DNA of 64,000 bases from contig CAVQGM010000001.1 in NCBI GenBank assembly GCA_963712065.1, positions 1,240,001 to 1,304,000 on the forward strand. The letters are read 5' to 3'. The notes below the pieces were generated by a model. The model was not told where the DNA came from. It worked only from the letters and a program-made list of their open reading frames with translations, and searched no databases. Made by a program: the position numbers and the translations under genes. Position 1 is the stretch's first letter. Every line of letters begins with the position of its first letter. Origin of the DNA: CAVQGM01 sp963712065. GTDB lineage: Bacteria; Actinomycetota; Acidimicrobiia; Acidimicrobiales; Acidimicrobilacustridaceae. Below, in pieces: positions 47,791-56,355 of this stretch.

Positions 47791-48542
47791 AGTGACTCGG
47801 CGAGGTGGTCGGCGAGAGCCCGGTACGCGGCAGCGACCTTCGAGCCCGGAGCGTGGGTGAGCACGGTTCGGCCCCGGCCCGGGGCCTCGGCCGTCTTCAC
47901 CGACTTGGGCACGGGAGGCTCGAGCACGGGGAGTCCGTAGGCCTCCGGGATCGAGGCCACGACCTCCTGTGACAGCCGGGTGCGGGCGTCGAACATCGTG
48001 GGGAGCACGCCCAGCACCGACAGCGAGGGGTTGGTGTAGTTGCGGACGTCGTCGATCGTCTCGAGCAGCTGGCCCACCCCGCGGTGGCTGAGCGTCTCGC
48101 ACTGCAGCGGGATGAGCACCTCGTCGGCAGCGGTGAGGCCGTTGATGGTGAGGATGCCGAGCGAGGGCGGGCAGTCGATCAGGACGACGTCGTAGGCGTC
48201 GACGAGCGGCTGGAGCGCCCGACGCAGCACGTACTCGCGGCCGGTTCGCGCCAGCAGGTGGACCTCGGCGCCGGCGAGGTCGATGGTGGCCGGGAGCAGG
48301 TGGACCTCGTCGACCTTGACCAGCACGTCGACGGCCGCCGCCCGACCGACCATGACGTCGTGGAGCGATCGGTCGAGCGCGTCGGGCTCGATGCCGTGGG
48401 AGAAGGTGAGGCAGGCCTGCGGGTCGAGGTCGACGAGCAGCACCCCGAGGCCCTTCTCGGCAAGGGCGGCCCCGAGCGTGTGGACGGTCGTGGTCTTGGC
48501 CACCCCGCCCTTCTGGTTGGCCAGCGCGATCACCCGGGACAT
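47787..48542 (-). CDS. ParA-family ATPase
   Basis: The 251-residue protein has the deviant Walker A KGGVAKTTT (about 11-19), DLDPQACLTFSHG and VLIDCPPSLGIL, as in ParA/Soj. It likely moves a cargo on the nucleoid or positions a complex. No ParB is next to it; the downstream partner is a zinc-ribbon protein instead. The start at 48542 has a TACACT box 7 nt upstream, preferred over an ATG 18 bp earlier. Confidence 0.88.
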   Translation of the reverse strand: MSRVIALANQKGGVAKTTTVHTLGAALAEKGLGVLLVDLDPQACLTFSHGIEPDALDRSLHDVMVGRAAAVDVLVKVDEVHLLPATIDLAGAEVHLLARTGREYVLRRALQPLVDAYDVVLIDCPPSLGILTINGLTAADEVLIPLQCETLSHRGVGQLLETIDDVRNYTNPSLSVLGVLPTMFDARTRLSQEVVASIPEAYGLPVLEPPVPKSVKTAEAPGRGRTVLTHAPGSKVAAAYRALADHLAESL

Positions 48543-48549
48543 CGGCCGG

Positions 48550-48555
48550 AGTGTA
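48550..48555 (-). promoter_or_regulatory. -10 box for the ParA-like gene (leaderless)
   Basis: TACACT on the minus strand is 7 nt before the ATG at 48542. Confidence 0.6.
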
Positions 48556-48630
48556 GGCACGCTCCGACGCCCATCGACAGCGCGCGACGGGTCCCGTGAC
48601 CGCCGCCGATCCCGCCCTCGCGAGGGGCGG

Positions 48631-48636
48631 TAGCGT
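48631..48636 (+). promoter_or_regulatory. -10 box for pyrE (leaderless)
   Basis: TAGCGT is 7 nt before the GTG at 48644. Confidence 0.6.
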
Positions 48637-48643
48637 CGCCGCC

Positions 48644-49195
48644 GTGAGTCACCGCGAGCTCGTCGAGCACCTCCTCGCCCACTCGGTCCGCACCGGCGAT
48701 TTCGTCCTCAAGTCCGGGGCCCGCAGTGGGTGGTTCATCGACTCGAAGCAGACCGTCTGCCGGCCCGAGGGACTCCTGCTGATGGCCGACGAGGCGCTGC
48801 CCCGCATCCCCGAAGCCGTCACCGCCATCGGCGGACTGACCCTCGGAGCCGACCCCGTGGCCTACGGGATCGCCGCCGTGGCCGCCACCCGGGGTCGGCG
48901 CCTCCGCTCGTTCACCATCCGCAAGGAGGCCAAGGGCCACGGTGTGGCCGGCCGGCTCGCCGGCGCGCTGGAGCCGGGCGACAAGGTCGTCATCACCGAG
49001 GACACCGTGTCGCGGGGCTCGTCGCCGCTGGAGGCCGCCCGGGTGGTGCGCGAGCTCGGAGCCGACCCGGTGATGATCCTGGTGGTCGTCGACCGGGGCG
49101 GCACCTGCGCGGCCATGGCCGCGGCCGAGGGGATCGCCTTCACCGCCCTCGTCACCGCCCCCGACCTCGGCTTCGACTACGAGGGCGGCGCCTGA
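48644..49195 (+). CDS. pyrE: Orotate phosphoribosyltransferase
   Basis: The product of about 183 residues has FVLKSGARSGWFIDSKQT, GGLTLGADPVAYGIAAVA, FTIRKEAKGHG with the catalytic Lys region, and the PRPP loop VVITEDTVSRGSSPLEA. It makes OMP in pyrimidine synthesis. The GTG at 48644 is preferred over an ATG-like start 48 bp earlier because of the TAGCGT box 7 nt upstream. Confidence 0.88.
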   Translation: MSHRELVEHLLAHSVRTGDFVLKSGARSGWFIDSKQTVCRPEGLLLMADEALPRIPEAVTAIGGLTLGADPVAYGIAAVAATRGRRLRSFTIRKEAKGHGVAGRLAGALEPGDKVVITEDTVSRGSSPLEAARVVRELGADPVMILVVVDRGGTCAAMAAAEGIAFTALVTAPDLGFDYEGGA

Positions 49196-49233
49196 GGCCC
49201 GCCTCGACGAGGGCCACCCCTCGCGGCCGAACC

Positions 49234-49274
49234 GGTTGCGGGATCACCGCCCGAGAGCCCTGGATCCCGCAACC
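49234..49274. repeat. Perfect 12-bp inverted repeat between pyrE and the malic enzyme gene
   Basis: GGTTGCGGGATC-N17-GATCCCGCAACC. It could be a terminator for pyrE or an operator; it ends 34 bp before the -10 box of the next gene. Confidence 0.65.
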
Positions 49275-49307
49275 AGAAGGGCTTGGGGTCGCGCCGAGCG
49301 GGTCCGC

Positions 49308-49313
49308 TACCGT
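49308..49313 (+). promoter_or_regulatory. -10 box for the malic enzyme gene (leaderless)
   Basis: TACCGT is 8 nt before the ATG at 49322. Confidence 0.55.
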
Positions 49314-49321
49314 CTCGGGCC

Positions 49322-50728
49322 ATGTCCAGCACGCCGACCGCCGCCTACTCCCTGCGCATCCGCGTCCGGCTGGTGAACCAGCCCGGCACCCTCGGGCGCC
49401 TCGCCATCGCCATCGGCGAAGCGGGAGGCAACATCGCCGGCCTCGAGGGGTTCGAGGCCAAGCACTCCCACCTCGACGAGGACATCATCGTCAACTGCTC
49501 GAGCGAGGAGCACCAGGACGAGATCGTCCAAGCGATCCACGACCTCGAGGGGGTCGAGGTGCTCGAGCACCAGGACCGCACCTTCACGATGCACCAGGGC
49601 GGGAAGATCGAGGTGCTCCCGCTCATGCCGACGGCCGATCGCGACGACCTGTCGATGGCCTACACGCCGGGCGTGGCGCGCGTCTGCAAGGCGATCGAGG
49701 CCGACCCGGCCCGCGTGCACGAGCTCACGATCAAGAAGAACACGGTCGCCATCGTCACCGACGGCACGGCCGTGCTGGGGCTCGGCGACATCGGGCCCGA
49801 AGCCGCCCTCCCCGTGATGGAGGGAAAGGCGCTGCTCTTCAAGGAGTTCGCCGGTGTCGACGGCTTCCCGATCTGCCTCGACACCCGTTCCGCCGCCGAG
49901 ACGATCGAGACCGTCGCCCACCTGGCGCCCACCTTCGGTGGCATCAACCTCGAGGACATCGCCGCCCCGCAGTGCTTCGAGATCGAAGAGGCACTCAAGG
50001 AGCGACTCGACATCCCGGTCTTCCACGACGACCAGCACGGCACCGCCGTCGTCGTCCTCGCCGCCCTCGAGAACGCGCTCAAGATCGTCGACAAGAAGAT
50101 GGTCGACCTCCGGGTGGTCATCGCCGGCGTCGGCGCCGCCGGCGTGGCCTGCGCCAAGATCCTGATGGAGGCAGGTGTGCCCCACGTCGTCGGGGTCGAC
50201 CGCAAGGGCGCCATCTACGACGGGCGCGACGACTTGAACGTGGCCAAGCAGTGGTTCGCCGAGCACACCAACGCCGAACGAGTCCGGGGCACCCTGCCCG
50301 AGGTGATGCCCGGTGCCGACGTGTTCATCGGGGTCAGCGGCCCCGGCCTGCTCGCCACCGACGACCTCCGCCCCATGGCCAAGGACCCGATCGTGTTCGC
50401 GTTGGCCAACCCGGAGCCGGAGATCCGCCCCGAGCTGGCGGCCGGCGTGGCGAGCGTCATCGCCACCGGGCGCAGCGACTACCCCAACCAGATCAACAAC
50501 GTGCTGTGCTTCCCCGGCATCTTCCGCGGCGCGCTCGACGCAGGGGCCACCACCATCACCGAGGGCATGAAGCTGGCTGCCGCCGAGGCCATCGCCTCGG
50601 CCGTGAGCGACGACGAGCTGGCCCCCGACTTCATCATCCCGTCGGTGTTCAACAAGCACGTGGCCGACCTCGTCGCCGAGGCCTCGGCGGCCGCCGCGGT
50701 GCGTGACGGGGTCGTCCGTCGCCGCTGA
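49322..50728 (+). CDS. NAD(P)-dependent malic enzyme with N-terminal ACT domain
   Basis: The 468-residue protein has an ACT domain (about 8-85, RLVNQPGTLGRLAIAIGEAG), then the malic enzyme fold: SMAYTPGVARVCKAI (catalytic Tyr), GKALLFKEFAG (Lys), EDIAAPQCFEIEEAL and FHDDQHGTAVV (metal ligands), and the dinucleotide loop IAGVGAAGVACAKIL. It decarboxylates malate to pyruvate. The ACT domain implies allosteric control by an amino acid. NAD versus NADP use cannot be read with confidence. Confidence 0.93.
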   Translation: MSSTPTAAYSLRIRVRLVNQPGTLGRLAIAIGEAGGNIAGLEGFEAKHSHLDEDIIVNCSSEEHQDEIVQAIHDLEGVEVLEHQDRTFTMHQGGKIEVLPLMPTADRDDLSMAYTPGVARVCKAIEADPARVHELTIKKNTVAIVTDGTAVLGLGDIGPEAALPVMEGKALLFKEFAGVDGFPICLDTRSAAETIETVAHLAPTFGGINLEDIAAPQCFEIEEALKERLDIPVFHDDQHGTAVVVLAALENALKIVDKKMVDLRVVIAGVGAAGVACAKILMEAGVPHVVGVDRKGAIYDGRDDLNVAKQWFAEHTNAERVRGTLPEVMPGADVFIGVSGPGLLATDDLRPMAKDPIVFALANPEPEIRPELAAGVASVIATGRSDYPNQINNVLCFPGIFRGALDAGATTITEGMKLAAAEAIASAVSDDELAPDFIIPSVFNKHVADLVAEASAAAAVRDGVVRRR

Positions 50729-50744
50729 TGGCCGCGGCCCGCTG

Positions 50745-51500
50745 ATGGAACGGCGCGTCGACGCCGTCACGTACGACTTCTGGAACACGCTCGTCGTGGC
50801 CGACACCGTCGGCACCCGTGAGGCCCGGCGCGTGGCGATGCTCGCCGTGCTGGCCGAGCTCGGCCACGACGACCTCACCGCCGAGCACCTCGACCTCGCC
50901 TTCGACGGCGTCCTTGCCGCTTTCGACGCGGCCTGGGCCGCCAACCGGCAGTACACCGGCAGTCACGCCGCCGAGCACGCCATCGAGGCCCTCGGTCGGT
51001 CGTTCGGTGAGGTGGAGCGGCACGCGCTCGAGCGGGCCTACCTCGACGCCGCCGTCGACCTGGAGGTCGCCATGGCGCCCAACGTGGTCGAGGCGCTCGG
51101 AACCCTCAGGCGGGCGGGCGTGCGACTGGGCATCATCTGCGACGTGGGTCTGACGCCGTCGACGGTGCTCCGCCGCTACCTCGACCGCCACGGCGTGCTC
51201 GACCTGTTCGACCACTGGTCGTTCTCCGACGAGGTCGGCGTGTACAAGCCCGACCCGGTGATCTTCGGCCATGCCATGGACGGGCTCGGGGTGGACGATC
51301 CGGCGCGGGTCGCCCACATCGGCGACCTCCGTCGGACCGACGTGGCGGGGGCGCTCGGGGTGGGCGAGATCGCGATCCGATACCGCGGGGTGCACGCCGA
51401 CGACCCGGGCCCCACCGACGACCACCGGGCGCGGCCCGAGGCCCGGCACGTGGTGGACGACCACGCCGAGGTCCCCGTGCTGTTGGGCGTCGGCCGATGA
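50745..51500 (+). CDS. HAD-superfamily hydrolase
   Basis: The 251-residue protein has motif I VTYDFWNTLVV, motif II IICDVGLTPS, motif III Lys in GVYKPDPVIFG and motif IV HIGDLRRTDVAGA. The usual DxDGT is DFWNTL, a variant seen in some HAD phosphatases. The ATG at 50745 follows the malic enzyme stop; a GTG at 50703 lies inside that gene. Stop overlaps the next gene (ATGA). Substrate unknown. Confidence 0.85.
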   Translation: MERRVDAVTYDFWNTLVVADTVGTREARRVAMLAVLAELGHDDLTAEHLDLAFDGVLAAFDAAWAANRQYTGSHAAEHAIEALGRSFGEVERHALERAYLDAAVDLEVAMAPNVVEALGTLRRAGVRLGIICDVGLTPSTVLRRYLDRHGVLDLFDHWSFSDEVGVYKPDPVIFGHAMDGLGVDDPARVAHIGDLRRTDVAGALGVGEIAIRYRGVHADDPGPTDDHRARPEARHVVDDHAEVPVLLGVGR

Positions 51501-52735
51501 CCGCCGAGCACCCCCACCCCTCGCCCGAGGGGCTGCCGGTCGACTTCGCCGACGTCGAGGCCGCCGCCGCGGTGCTCGAGGGTGCCGTGGTGCGCACGCC
51601 GACCGCGGCGTCGCGCACGCTCTCGGCGCTCGCTGGGTGCGAGATCGTGCTCAAGTTCGAGAACCTGCAGTTCACGTCGTCGTTCAAGGAGCGGGGGGCT
51701 CGCAACGTGCTGGCCCACCTCTCGTCCGAGGAGCGCAGGCGCGGGGTGGTGGCGGCGTCGGCCGGCAACCACGCCCAGGGCCTCGCGCACCACGCCGCGC
51801 TCCTCGGCGTCCCCTCCGTGATCGTCATGCCCGACGACACGCCATACACGAAGGTCGACCGCACCGAGGTGCTCGGCGCCGAGATCGTGCTGGCCGGAGC
51901 CGACTACGACGAGGCCGCCGCCGTGGCCCGTGCCATCGCCGACGAGCGGGGTGCCCGACTGGTGCCGGCCTTCGACGACCCCCTCGTGATCGCCGGGCAG
52001 GGCACGGTCGGCCTCGAGCTGGCGGCCGACGCCGGCCCCCTCGACGTGGTCGTGGTCCCGGTGGGTGGCGGCGGGCTCATCTCCGGGGTCGCCGTGGCCC
52101 TGTCGGGGGTCGCCCCCGACACCGAGGTCGTCGGCGTGCAGGCCGAGGGCTATGCGGGCATGCTCGCCGCCCTCGGTCGTGCCGGGCCCCCGACCGGTGG
52201 GCCGACCATCGCCGACGGCATCGCCGTTCGCGAGCCCGGGCGGCTCACCCGCGAGATCGTGGCCGCCCTCGTCGACGACCTGCTCGTGGCGCCGGAGCAA
52301 GCCATCGAGGAGGCCGTGGCACTGCTCCTCGAGATCGAGAAGACCGTGGTCGAGGGCGCCGGCGCCGTCGGGCTGGCCGCGGTGCTCGAGCACCGCGAGC
52401 GGTTCGCCGGCCGCCGGGTGGGCATCGTGCTGTCGGGCGGCAACATCGACCTGCGGGTGCTCTCGTCGGTGATCCTGCGGGCCCTCGCCCGATCGGGTCG
52501 CCTGCACCGGCTGGCGATCGAGATCCCCGACCGACCCGGCCTGCTCGCCGAGGTGGCCGGCATCGTCGGTGCGGCCGGGGCCAACATCATCGACGTGGAG
52601 CACCGGCGTGACCTCCCGGGGATCGCGTTGCGGCGCACTGTCGTCGAGCTGTCCATCGAGACGCGGAACGACGAGATGGCCCGCTCGATCGTCACCGAGC
52701 TCGAGGGTCGCGGCTACCGGGTCGAGGTCGGCTGA
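51497..52735 (+). CDS. ilvA: Threonine ammonia-lyase with C-terminal ACT domain
   Basis: The 412-residue PLP enzyme has the Schiff-base Lys in FTSSFKERGA, SAGNHAQGLAHHA, VPVGGGGLISGVA and GGNIDLRVLSSVI, then an ACT domain (about 335-412: EIPDRPGLLAEVAGIVGAAG). It deaminates threonine to 2-oxobutyrate for isoleucine synthesis or catabolism. Similar length proteins include catabolic TdcB-like forms, so the gene name is provisional. Confidence 0.9.
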   Translation: MTAEHPHPSPEGLPVDFADVEAAAAVLEGAVVRTPTAASRTLSALAGCEIVLKFENLQFTSSFKERGARNVLAHLSSEERRRGVVAASAGNHAQGLAHHAALLGVPSVIVMPDDTPYTKVDRTEVLGAEIVLAGADYDEAAAVARAIADERGARLVPAFDDPLVIAGQGTVGLELAADAGPLDVVVVPVGGGGLISGVAVALSGVAPDTEVVGVQAEGYAGMLAALGRAGPPTGGPTIADGIAVREPGRLTREIVAALVDDLLVAPEQAIEEAVALLLEIEKTVVEGAGAVGLAAVLEHRERFAGRRVGIVLSGGNIDLRVLSSVILRALARSGRLHRLAIEIPDRPGLLAEVAGIVGAAGANIIDVEHRRDLPGIALRRTVVELSIETRNDEMARSIVTELEGRGYRVEVG

Positions 52736-52747
52736 CCGACGGTCCCA

Positions 52748-53833
52748 TCAGCCGGTGTAGCGGGGCGCCGTGGCGGCGGCGGTGGCCGGCGTGCTCGGCG
52801 GGATGGCGGTGGTCGCCGGTGCCGACGTCGTCGTCGTGGTCGTGGTCGCCTGGGTGGGCACGTAGGTGAGCCCGGCGGCGTCGACCACCTCCCGGGCCAG
52901 ACCGGGCCGTGCCACCAGGAGGCCGTCGACGCCCATGGCCAGGAGCTCCTGGTAGAAGGCCTCCGACTCCTGTTGCTTGCTGTCCATCCACACCCAGACG
53001 GCGAGGCCGTCGGCGTGGGCCTTGGCCACGAAGTCCGGGGTGACGACCTGGATGTCACCGAAGAAGGGCGGTACCTGCACGATGGCATGGCCGGTGAGCG
53101 GCTGGCCGCCGAGGAACCAGTCGGTGATGCCGTCGACGCCGGGGCTGGTGATCGCCTCCGGCATCTGCTGGCGCACGTAGTCGACCGTCGGCTGGTCGAA
53201 GGACACGATCACGGTGCGATCGGCGGCGTCGTACTCGCGCACCAACGCGATGAGGGCGTCGGCCGCGGCCCGGGCGGCGGGCCCCTCCTCTTTGATCTCG
53301 AGGTCGAGCCAGGCATCGGGGAACGTCTCGAACAGCTGCTCGGCCGTCGGGATGGTGAAGTCCTCAGGTGTGGAGCCGGCGGGGGGCGGCTTGGCGCCGG
53401 TGCGCACCCCCCGGTACACGTAGTCCTCCTCGGGGCAGTCGCCGCACGACCACTGGTAGGGGGTGAACTTGTGGCCGTGGTCGAGGGCGAACAGCTCGGC
53501 GTAGGTCTGGTCGGCCACCAGTCCGGTGCCGTCGGTGGTGGCGTCGACGTCGGCGTCGTGGTGGACGACGAGCACGCCATCGCCGGTCAGCCGCACGTCG
53601 CCCTCGAGCACCTCGGCGCCGAGGGCGTGGGCCCGGCGGTAGGCGAACATCGTCTCGTGGGGCGCCTCGTCCTCGCCGCCGGCGTGGGCGATGACCAACA
53701 CCCGCCGCTCGAGCCAGGGGTTGGCGCTCTGGGCCCCGGCATCCGGGCTCACTGCCGCGAGGAGCCCCACGGCCACCAACGCCGGCAGCAGCCCCGCCGC
53801 CATCGTCATCCGCACGCACTTCCGGCTCCGCAT
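52748..53833 (-). CDS. Secreted glycerophosphodiester phosphodiesterase with PRYTG end
   Basis: A signal peptide (MAAGLLPALVAVGLLAAVSPDAGAQ in part) precedes a GDPD domain: VIAHAGGEDEAPHETMFAYRRA, EVLEGDVRLTGDGVLVVHHD with the Glu/Asp metal ligands and catalytic His, and DLEIKEEGP. It hydrolyses glycerophosphodiesters. A Thr/Pro/Ala linker ends in ATAPRYTG with no membrane helix. The ATG at 53833 follows GGAGGGTGAGG and comes after a tandem repeat leader. The end closely matches that of the protein at 16228. Confidence 0.88.
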   Translation of the reverse strand: MRSRKCVRMTMAAGLLPALVAVGLLAAVSPDAGAQSANPWLERRVLVIAHAGGEDEAPHETMFAYRRAHALGAEVLEGDVRLTGDGVLVVHHDADVDATTDGTGLVADQTYAELFALDHGHKFTPYQWSCGDCPEEDYVYRGVRTGAKPPPAGSTPEDFTIPTAEQLFETFPDAWLDLEIKEEGPAARAAADALIALVREYDAADRTVIVSFDQPTVDYVRQQMPEAITSPGVDGITDWFLGGQPLTGHAIVQVPPFFGDIQVVTPDFVAKAHADGLAVWVWMDSKQQESEAFYQELLAMGVDGLLVARPGLAREVVDAAGLTYVPTQATTTTTTTSAPATTAIPPSTPATAAATAPRYTG

Positions 53834-53844
53834 CCTCACCCTCC

Positions 53845-53883
53845 GATCGCCGATCGTCCGATCGTCCGATCGTCCGAACGGCC
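53845..53883 (-). repeat. Tandem 8-bp repeat in the GDPD leader
   Basis: GATCGTCC occurs three times in a row (53852-53875) flanked by degenerate copies. A TACGAT box (53886-53891, minus strand) precedes it, so the repeat falls in the 5' leader. Confidence 0.7.
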
Positions 53884-53980
53884 GCATCGTAGATCGGTGC
53901 CCTCTTCCACACTCCCAGCCAGAACGGTGGAGCAGGTTGCCCGTGACGCGACGAAGCCCCCGCGGTGCGAGGGCTTCGAG

Positions 53981-54053
53981 TGGTCGGGACCGGCGTCGAT
54001 CCGGTGACCTTCCGCTTTTCAGGCGGACGCTCTGCCAACTGAGCTACCCGACC
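53981..54053 (-). tRNA. tRNA-Phe (anticodon GAA)
   Basis: The minus strand has acceptor GGTCGGG/CCCGACC, anticodon loop CTGAAAA giving GAA, and a T-loop ATCGACG. CCA is not encoded. Confidence 0.95.
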
Positions 54054-54084
54054 GTGCCTGCTCCGCCGGGGCGGGGGGCAGGGG

Positions 54085-54159
54085 CGGTCCCGACGGGATT
54101 TGAACCCGCGACCTCCGGCTTGACAGGCCGGCGTGCACTCCAAACTGCACCACGGGACC
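54085..54159 (-). tRNA. tRNA-Asp (anticodon GTC)
   Basis: The minus strand has acceptor GGTCCCG/CGGGACC, anticodon loop CTGTCAA giving GTC, and a T-arm with GGTTCAAATCC. CCA is not encoded. Confidence 0.95.
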
Positions 54160-54177
54160 TCGACCTTGAGGTCAACG

Positions 54178-54250
54178 CACCCCCAACGGGATTCGAACCC
54201 GTGTTACCGCCTTGAAAGGGCGGCGTCCTAGGCCGCTGGACGATGGGGGC
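54178..54250 (-). tRNA. tRNA-Glu (anticodon TTC)
   Basis: The minus strand has acceptor GCCCCCA/TGGGGGT, anticodon loop CTTTCAA giving TTC, and a T-arm with GGTTCGAATCC. CCA is not encoded. It leads the Phe-Asp-Glu cluster in transcription order Glu, Asp, Phe. Confidence 0.95.
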
Positions 54251-54323
54251 TCAACTTCCCTCGAGGGCTCGGTCACCATAGCAGCCGCCCCGCGCGGGCC
54301 CTCAATGTGATGTCCTGTCGATC

Positions 54324-55763
54324 ATGGACCACGACCCGCACCCTGCCGTTCGGCTCGTGGCCGCCCTGGCGGTCGTCCTCCTGGTGGCCGGCGTGGCCAC
54401 CTACGCGGTGCGCACGGTGCGCGACGCGCCGCCCGCCCACCCCGACCGGTGGGATCCCGGGGTGGCCGACATCGCCGCCTTCGTCGAGCAGGCGAAGGGC
54501 GGGCCGTTCGAGCACCCGGTGTTCGTGGAGTTCCTGTCCGACGACGAGTTCCGGGACCGGGTCACCACCACCCAGGACGACCTCGACGACGAGGACCGGC
54601 AGCAACTCGATCAGGCGGTCGCCCAGCTGAGGGCCCTCGGGCTGGTCGAGGGCGAGGTCGATCTGTTCGCGCAGACCAACCAGCTCACCGGGGAGGGAGT
54701 TGCCGCCTTCTACTCCTCGGAGACCGAGCGGGTGACGGTGAAGGGCACCGAGCTGACCCCCGGCCTCGAGGCGACCCTCGCCCACGAGCTCACCCACGCC
54801 TGGCAGGACCAGCGGTTCGACCTCCGGCGCCTGCAGCGGCTCGAGGTCGACGAGGACAACACCGCGGTCGACATGGTGATCGAGGGTGACGCCTCCAACG
54901 TCGAGGACGCCTACGTGGACGACGAGCTCACCGACGAGGAGCGGCAGGCCTACGACGAGGAGTCGGCCACCGAGACCGAGGAGGCGGACCTGGCGGAGGT
55001 GCCCGAGATCCTCGTCGCCCTGTTCGCGGCTCCGTATGCCGCCGGACCGCTCTTCGTCGACCTGGTCGACCAGCAGCGACCGTCGAGGGGGGTCGACGAC
55101 CTGTTCCGGGAACCGCCCGACAGCGACGCCTTCGTGTTCGACGCCCGGCGCTACTTCGACGGCGCCGCCGAGGAGGAGGTCGACGCCATCTCGCCGCCCG
55201 AGGGCGCGACCACCATCGACGAGGGTCGTTTCGGGGGCCTCGCCTGGTTCCTCGTCCTCTCCCAGCGCATGGACCCCCGGGAGGCGCTCGCGGCCATCGA
55301 CGAGTGGGCGGGCGACCGCTACGTCACCTACGAGGAGGCCGCCGACGGACCCGAGAGCGGTCGTGTCTGCGTCGATCTGCGCTATCGGGCGGCCGACGCC
55401 GACGGCTTGGCGGCGGTCGAGCCGGCGCTGCGGGCCTGGGTCGATGCCGGCCCGGCCGGCAGCGCCTCGGTCGAGCCGATCGACGACCGGACCGTCGGGC
55501 TGCGATCGTGTGACCCCGGCGCCGACGCCTCCGGGTCCTTCGAGGAGGCCTCGCTCACCGCCATCCAGTACCCGGTCGGTCGGCTGACGCTGGCCCAGAC
55601 GTTCCTTCCCCAGGCCGACGATCTCGACCAGGCGTGGTGTGCGGCCGACGCCGTGGTCCGGGTCATCCCGCCCGACCAGATCAGCAGCGACTCGGCGACG
55701 CCCGAGCTCGAGCGTCGGATCGTCACCGCCGCCACCAGCTGCGGCCTCGGACCCGGCGGGTGA
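54324..55763 (+). CDS. Membrane-anchored metallopeptidase-like protein
   Basis: The 479-residue protein has an N-terminal membrane helix (LVAALAVVLLVAGVATYAV) and an extracytoplasmic domain with ATLAHELTHAWQDQRF, an HExxH zinc motif at about residue 152, followed after about 35 residues by MVIEGDASNVED, a candidate third ligand Glu. This is a gluzincin-like arrangement. Four cysteines occur in the C-terminal part. No specific family recognised. Peptidase activity is inference from the motif. Confidence 0.72.
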   Translation: MDHDPHPAVRLVAALAVVLLVAGVATYAVRTVRDAPPAHPDRWDPGVADIAAFVEQAKGGPFEHPVFVEFLSDDEFRDRVTTTQDDLDDEDRQQLDQAVAQLRALGLVEGEVDLFAQTNQLTGEGVAAFYSSETERVTVKGTELTPGLEATLAHELTHAWQDQRFDLRRLQRLEVDEDNTAVDMVIEGDASNVEDAYVDDELTDEERQAYDEESATETEEADLAEVPEILVALFAAPYAAGPLFVDLVDQQRPSRGVDDLFREPPDSDAFVFDARRYFDGAAEEEVDAISPPEGATTIDEGRFGGLAWFLVLSQRMDPREALAAIDEWAGDRYVTYEEAADGPESGRVCVDLRYRAADADGLAAVEPALRAWVDAGPAGSASVEPIDDRTVGLRSCDPGADASGSFEEASLTAIQYPVGRLTLAQTFLPQADDLDQAWCAADAVVRVIPPDQISSDSATPELERRIVTAATSCGLGPGG

Positions 55764-55764
55764 G

Positions 55765-56268
55765 CTACTCGGGGGCCTGCTCGGGGCTCGTGCCCTCGGG
55801 TGGGAGCTGGGCGGCGAGGGCCTCGACGATCGACCCGACGAGCACCCCCAGCACCTCGTACAGCTGCCACAGCCGGGCGTCGGGGTCGTCGGGCGCCACC
55901 CGGCGGGGCTGCTCGCCGGCGTCGAGCCGGGTGCCGAGGGCGAGTCGCACCGAGTTGAGGGCGCGGAGCCACTGGTCGAGCTCGTCCTCGGTGAGCACGT
56001 CGGCCTGGGCGGTTCGCTCGACGACGGCGAGGGCCTCCTGCTTCATCCCCGCCAACTGGTCGCGGGCGACGAGGCGGTAGAACGCCGCGTGATCGGGGTC
56101 GTCGGGATAGGCGTCGGGGAACAGGCGCCACAGGGCCGGGGAGTCGGGGTCGTCGTCGACGAGGGCCCGCAGCCCTGCGCACGAGTCGGCGACGACCTCG
56201 CGCACGGGCGCGGGCAGCCTGAGCTCGTAGCGGCCGTCGCGCCGTCGTTTCACCAGGCGGAAGGCCAT
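55765..56268 (-). CDS. DUF2017-family protein
   Basis: The 167-residue protein begins FRLVKRRRDGRYELRLP and has FPDAYPDDPDHAAFYRLVARDQLAG and LNSVRLALGTRLD, matching the DUF2017 family that sits beside clpS in many actinobacteria. It is mostly helical and cytoplasmic. Function unknown; the clpS link hints at a role with ClpS or Clp proteases. Confidence 0.85.
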   Translation of the reverse strand: MAFRLVKRRRDGRYELRLPAPVREVVADSCAGLRALVDDDPDSPALWRLFPDAYPDDPDHAAFYRLVARDQLAGMKQEALAVVERTAQADVLTEDELDQWLRALNSVRLALGTRLDAGEQPRRVAPDDPDARLWQLYEVLGVLVGSIVEALAAQLPPEGTSPEQAPE

Positions 56269-56279
56269 GTCACCGCTTC

Positions 56280-56355
56280 ACCACGTCGGTCCTGCTGCGC
56301 CATGTCGGTCCCGCTTCGCCATGTCAGTCCTGCTGTGCCATGTCAGTCCTGCTGC
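56280..56355. repeat. Four tandem 19-bp repeats at the clpS 3' end
   Basis: Consensus GCCATGTC(A/G)GTCCTGCTG(C/T). The copies fill the gap between clpS and the DUF2017 gene, and the last copy encodes the clpS end Gln-Gln-Asp-stop. Confidence 0.85.

Noticed and set aside
53845..53883. Tandem GATCGTCC repeats as a CRISPR or origin element
   Set aside because: Unit of 8 bp repeated three times, without spacers, DnaA boxes or a replication gene next to it.
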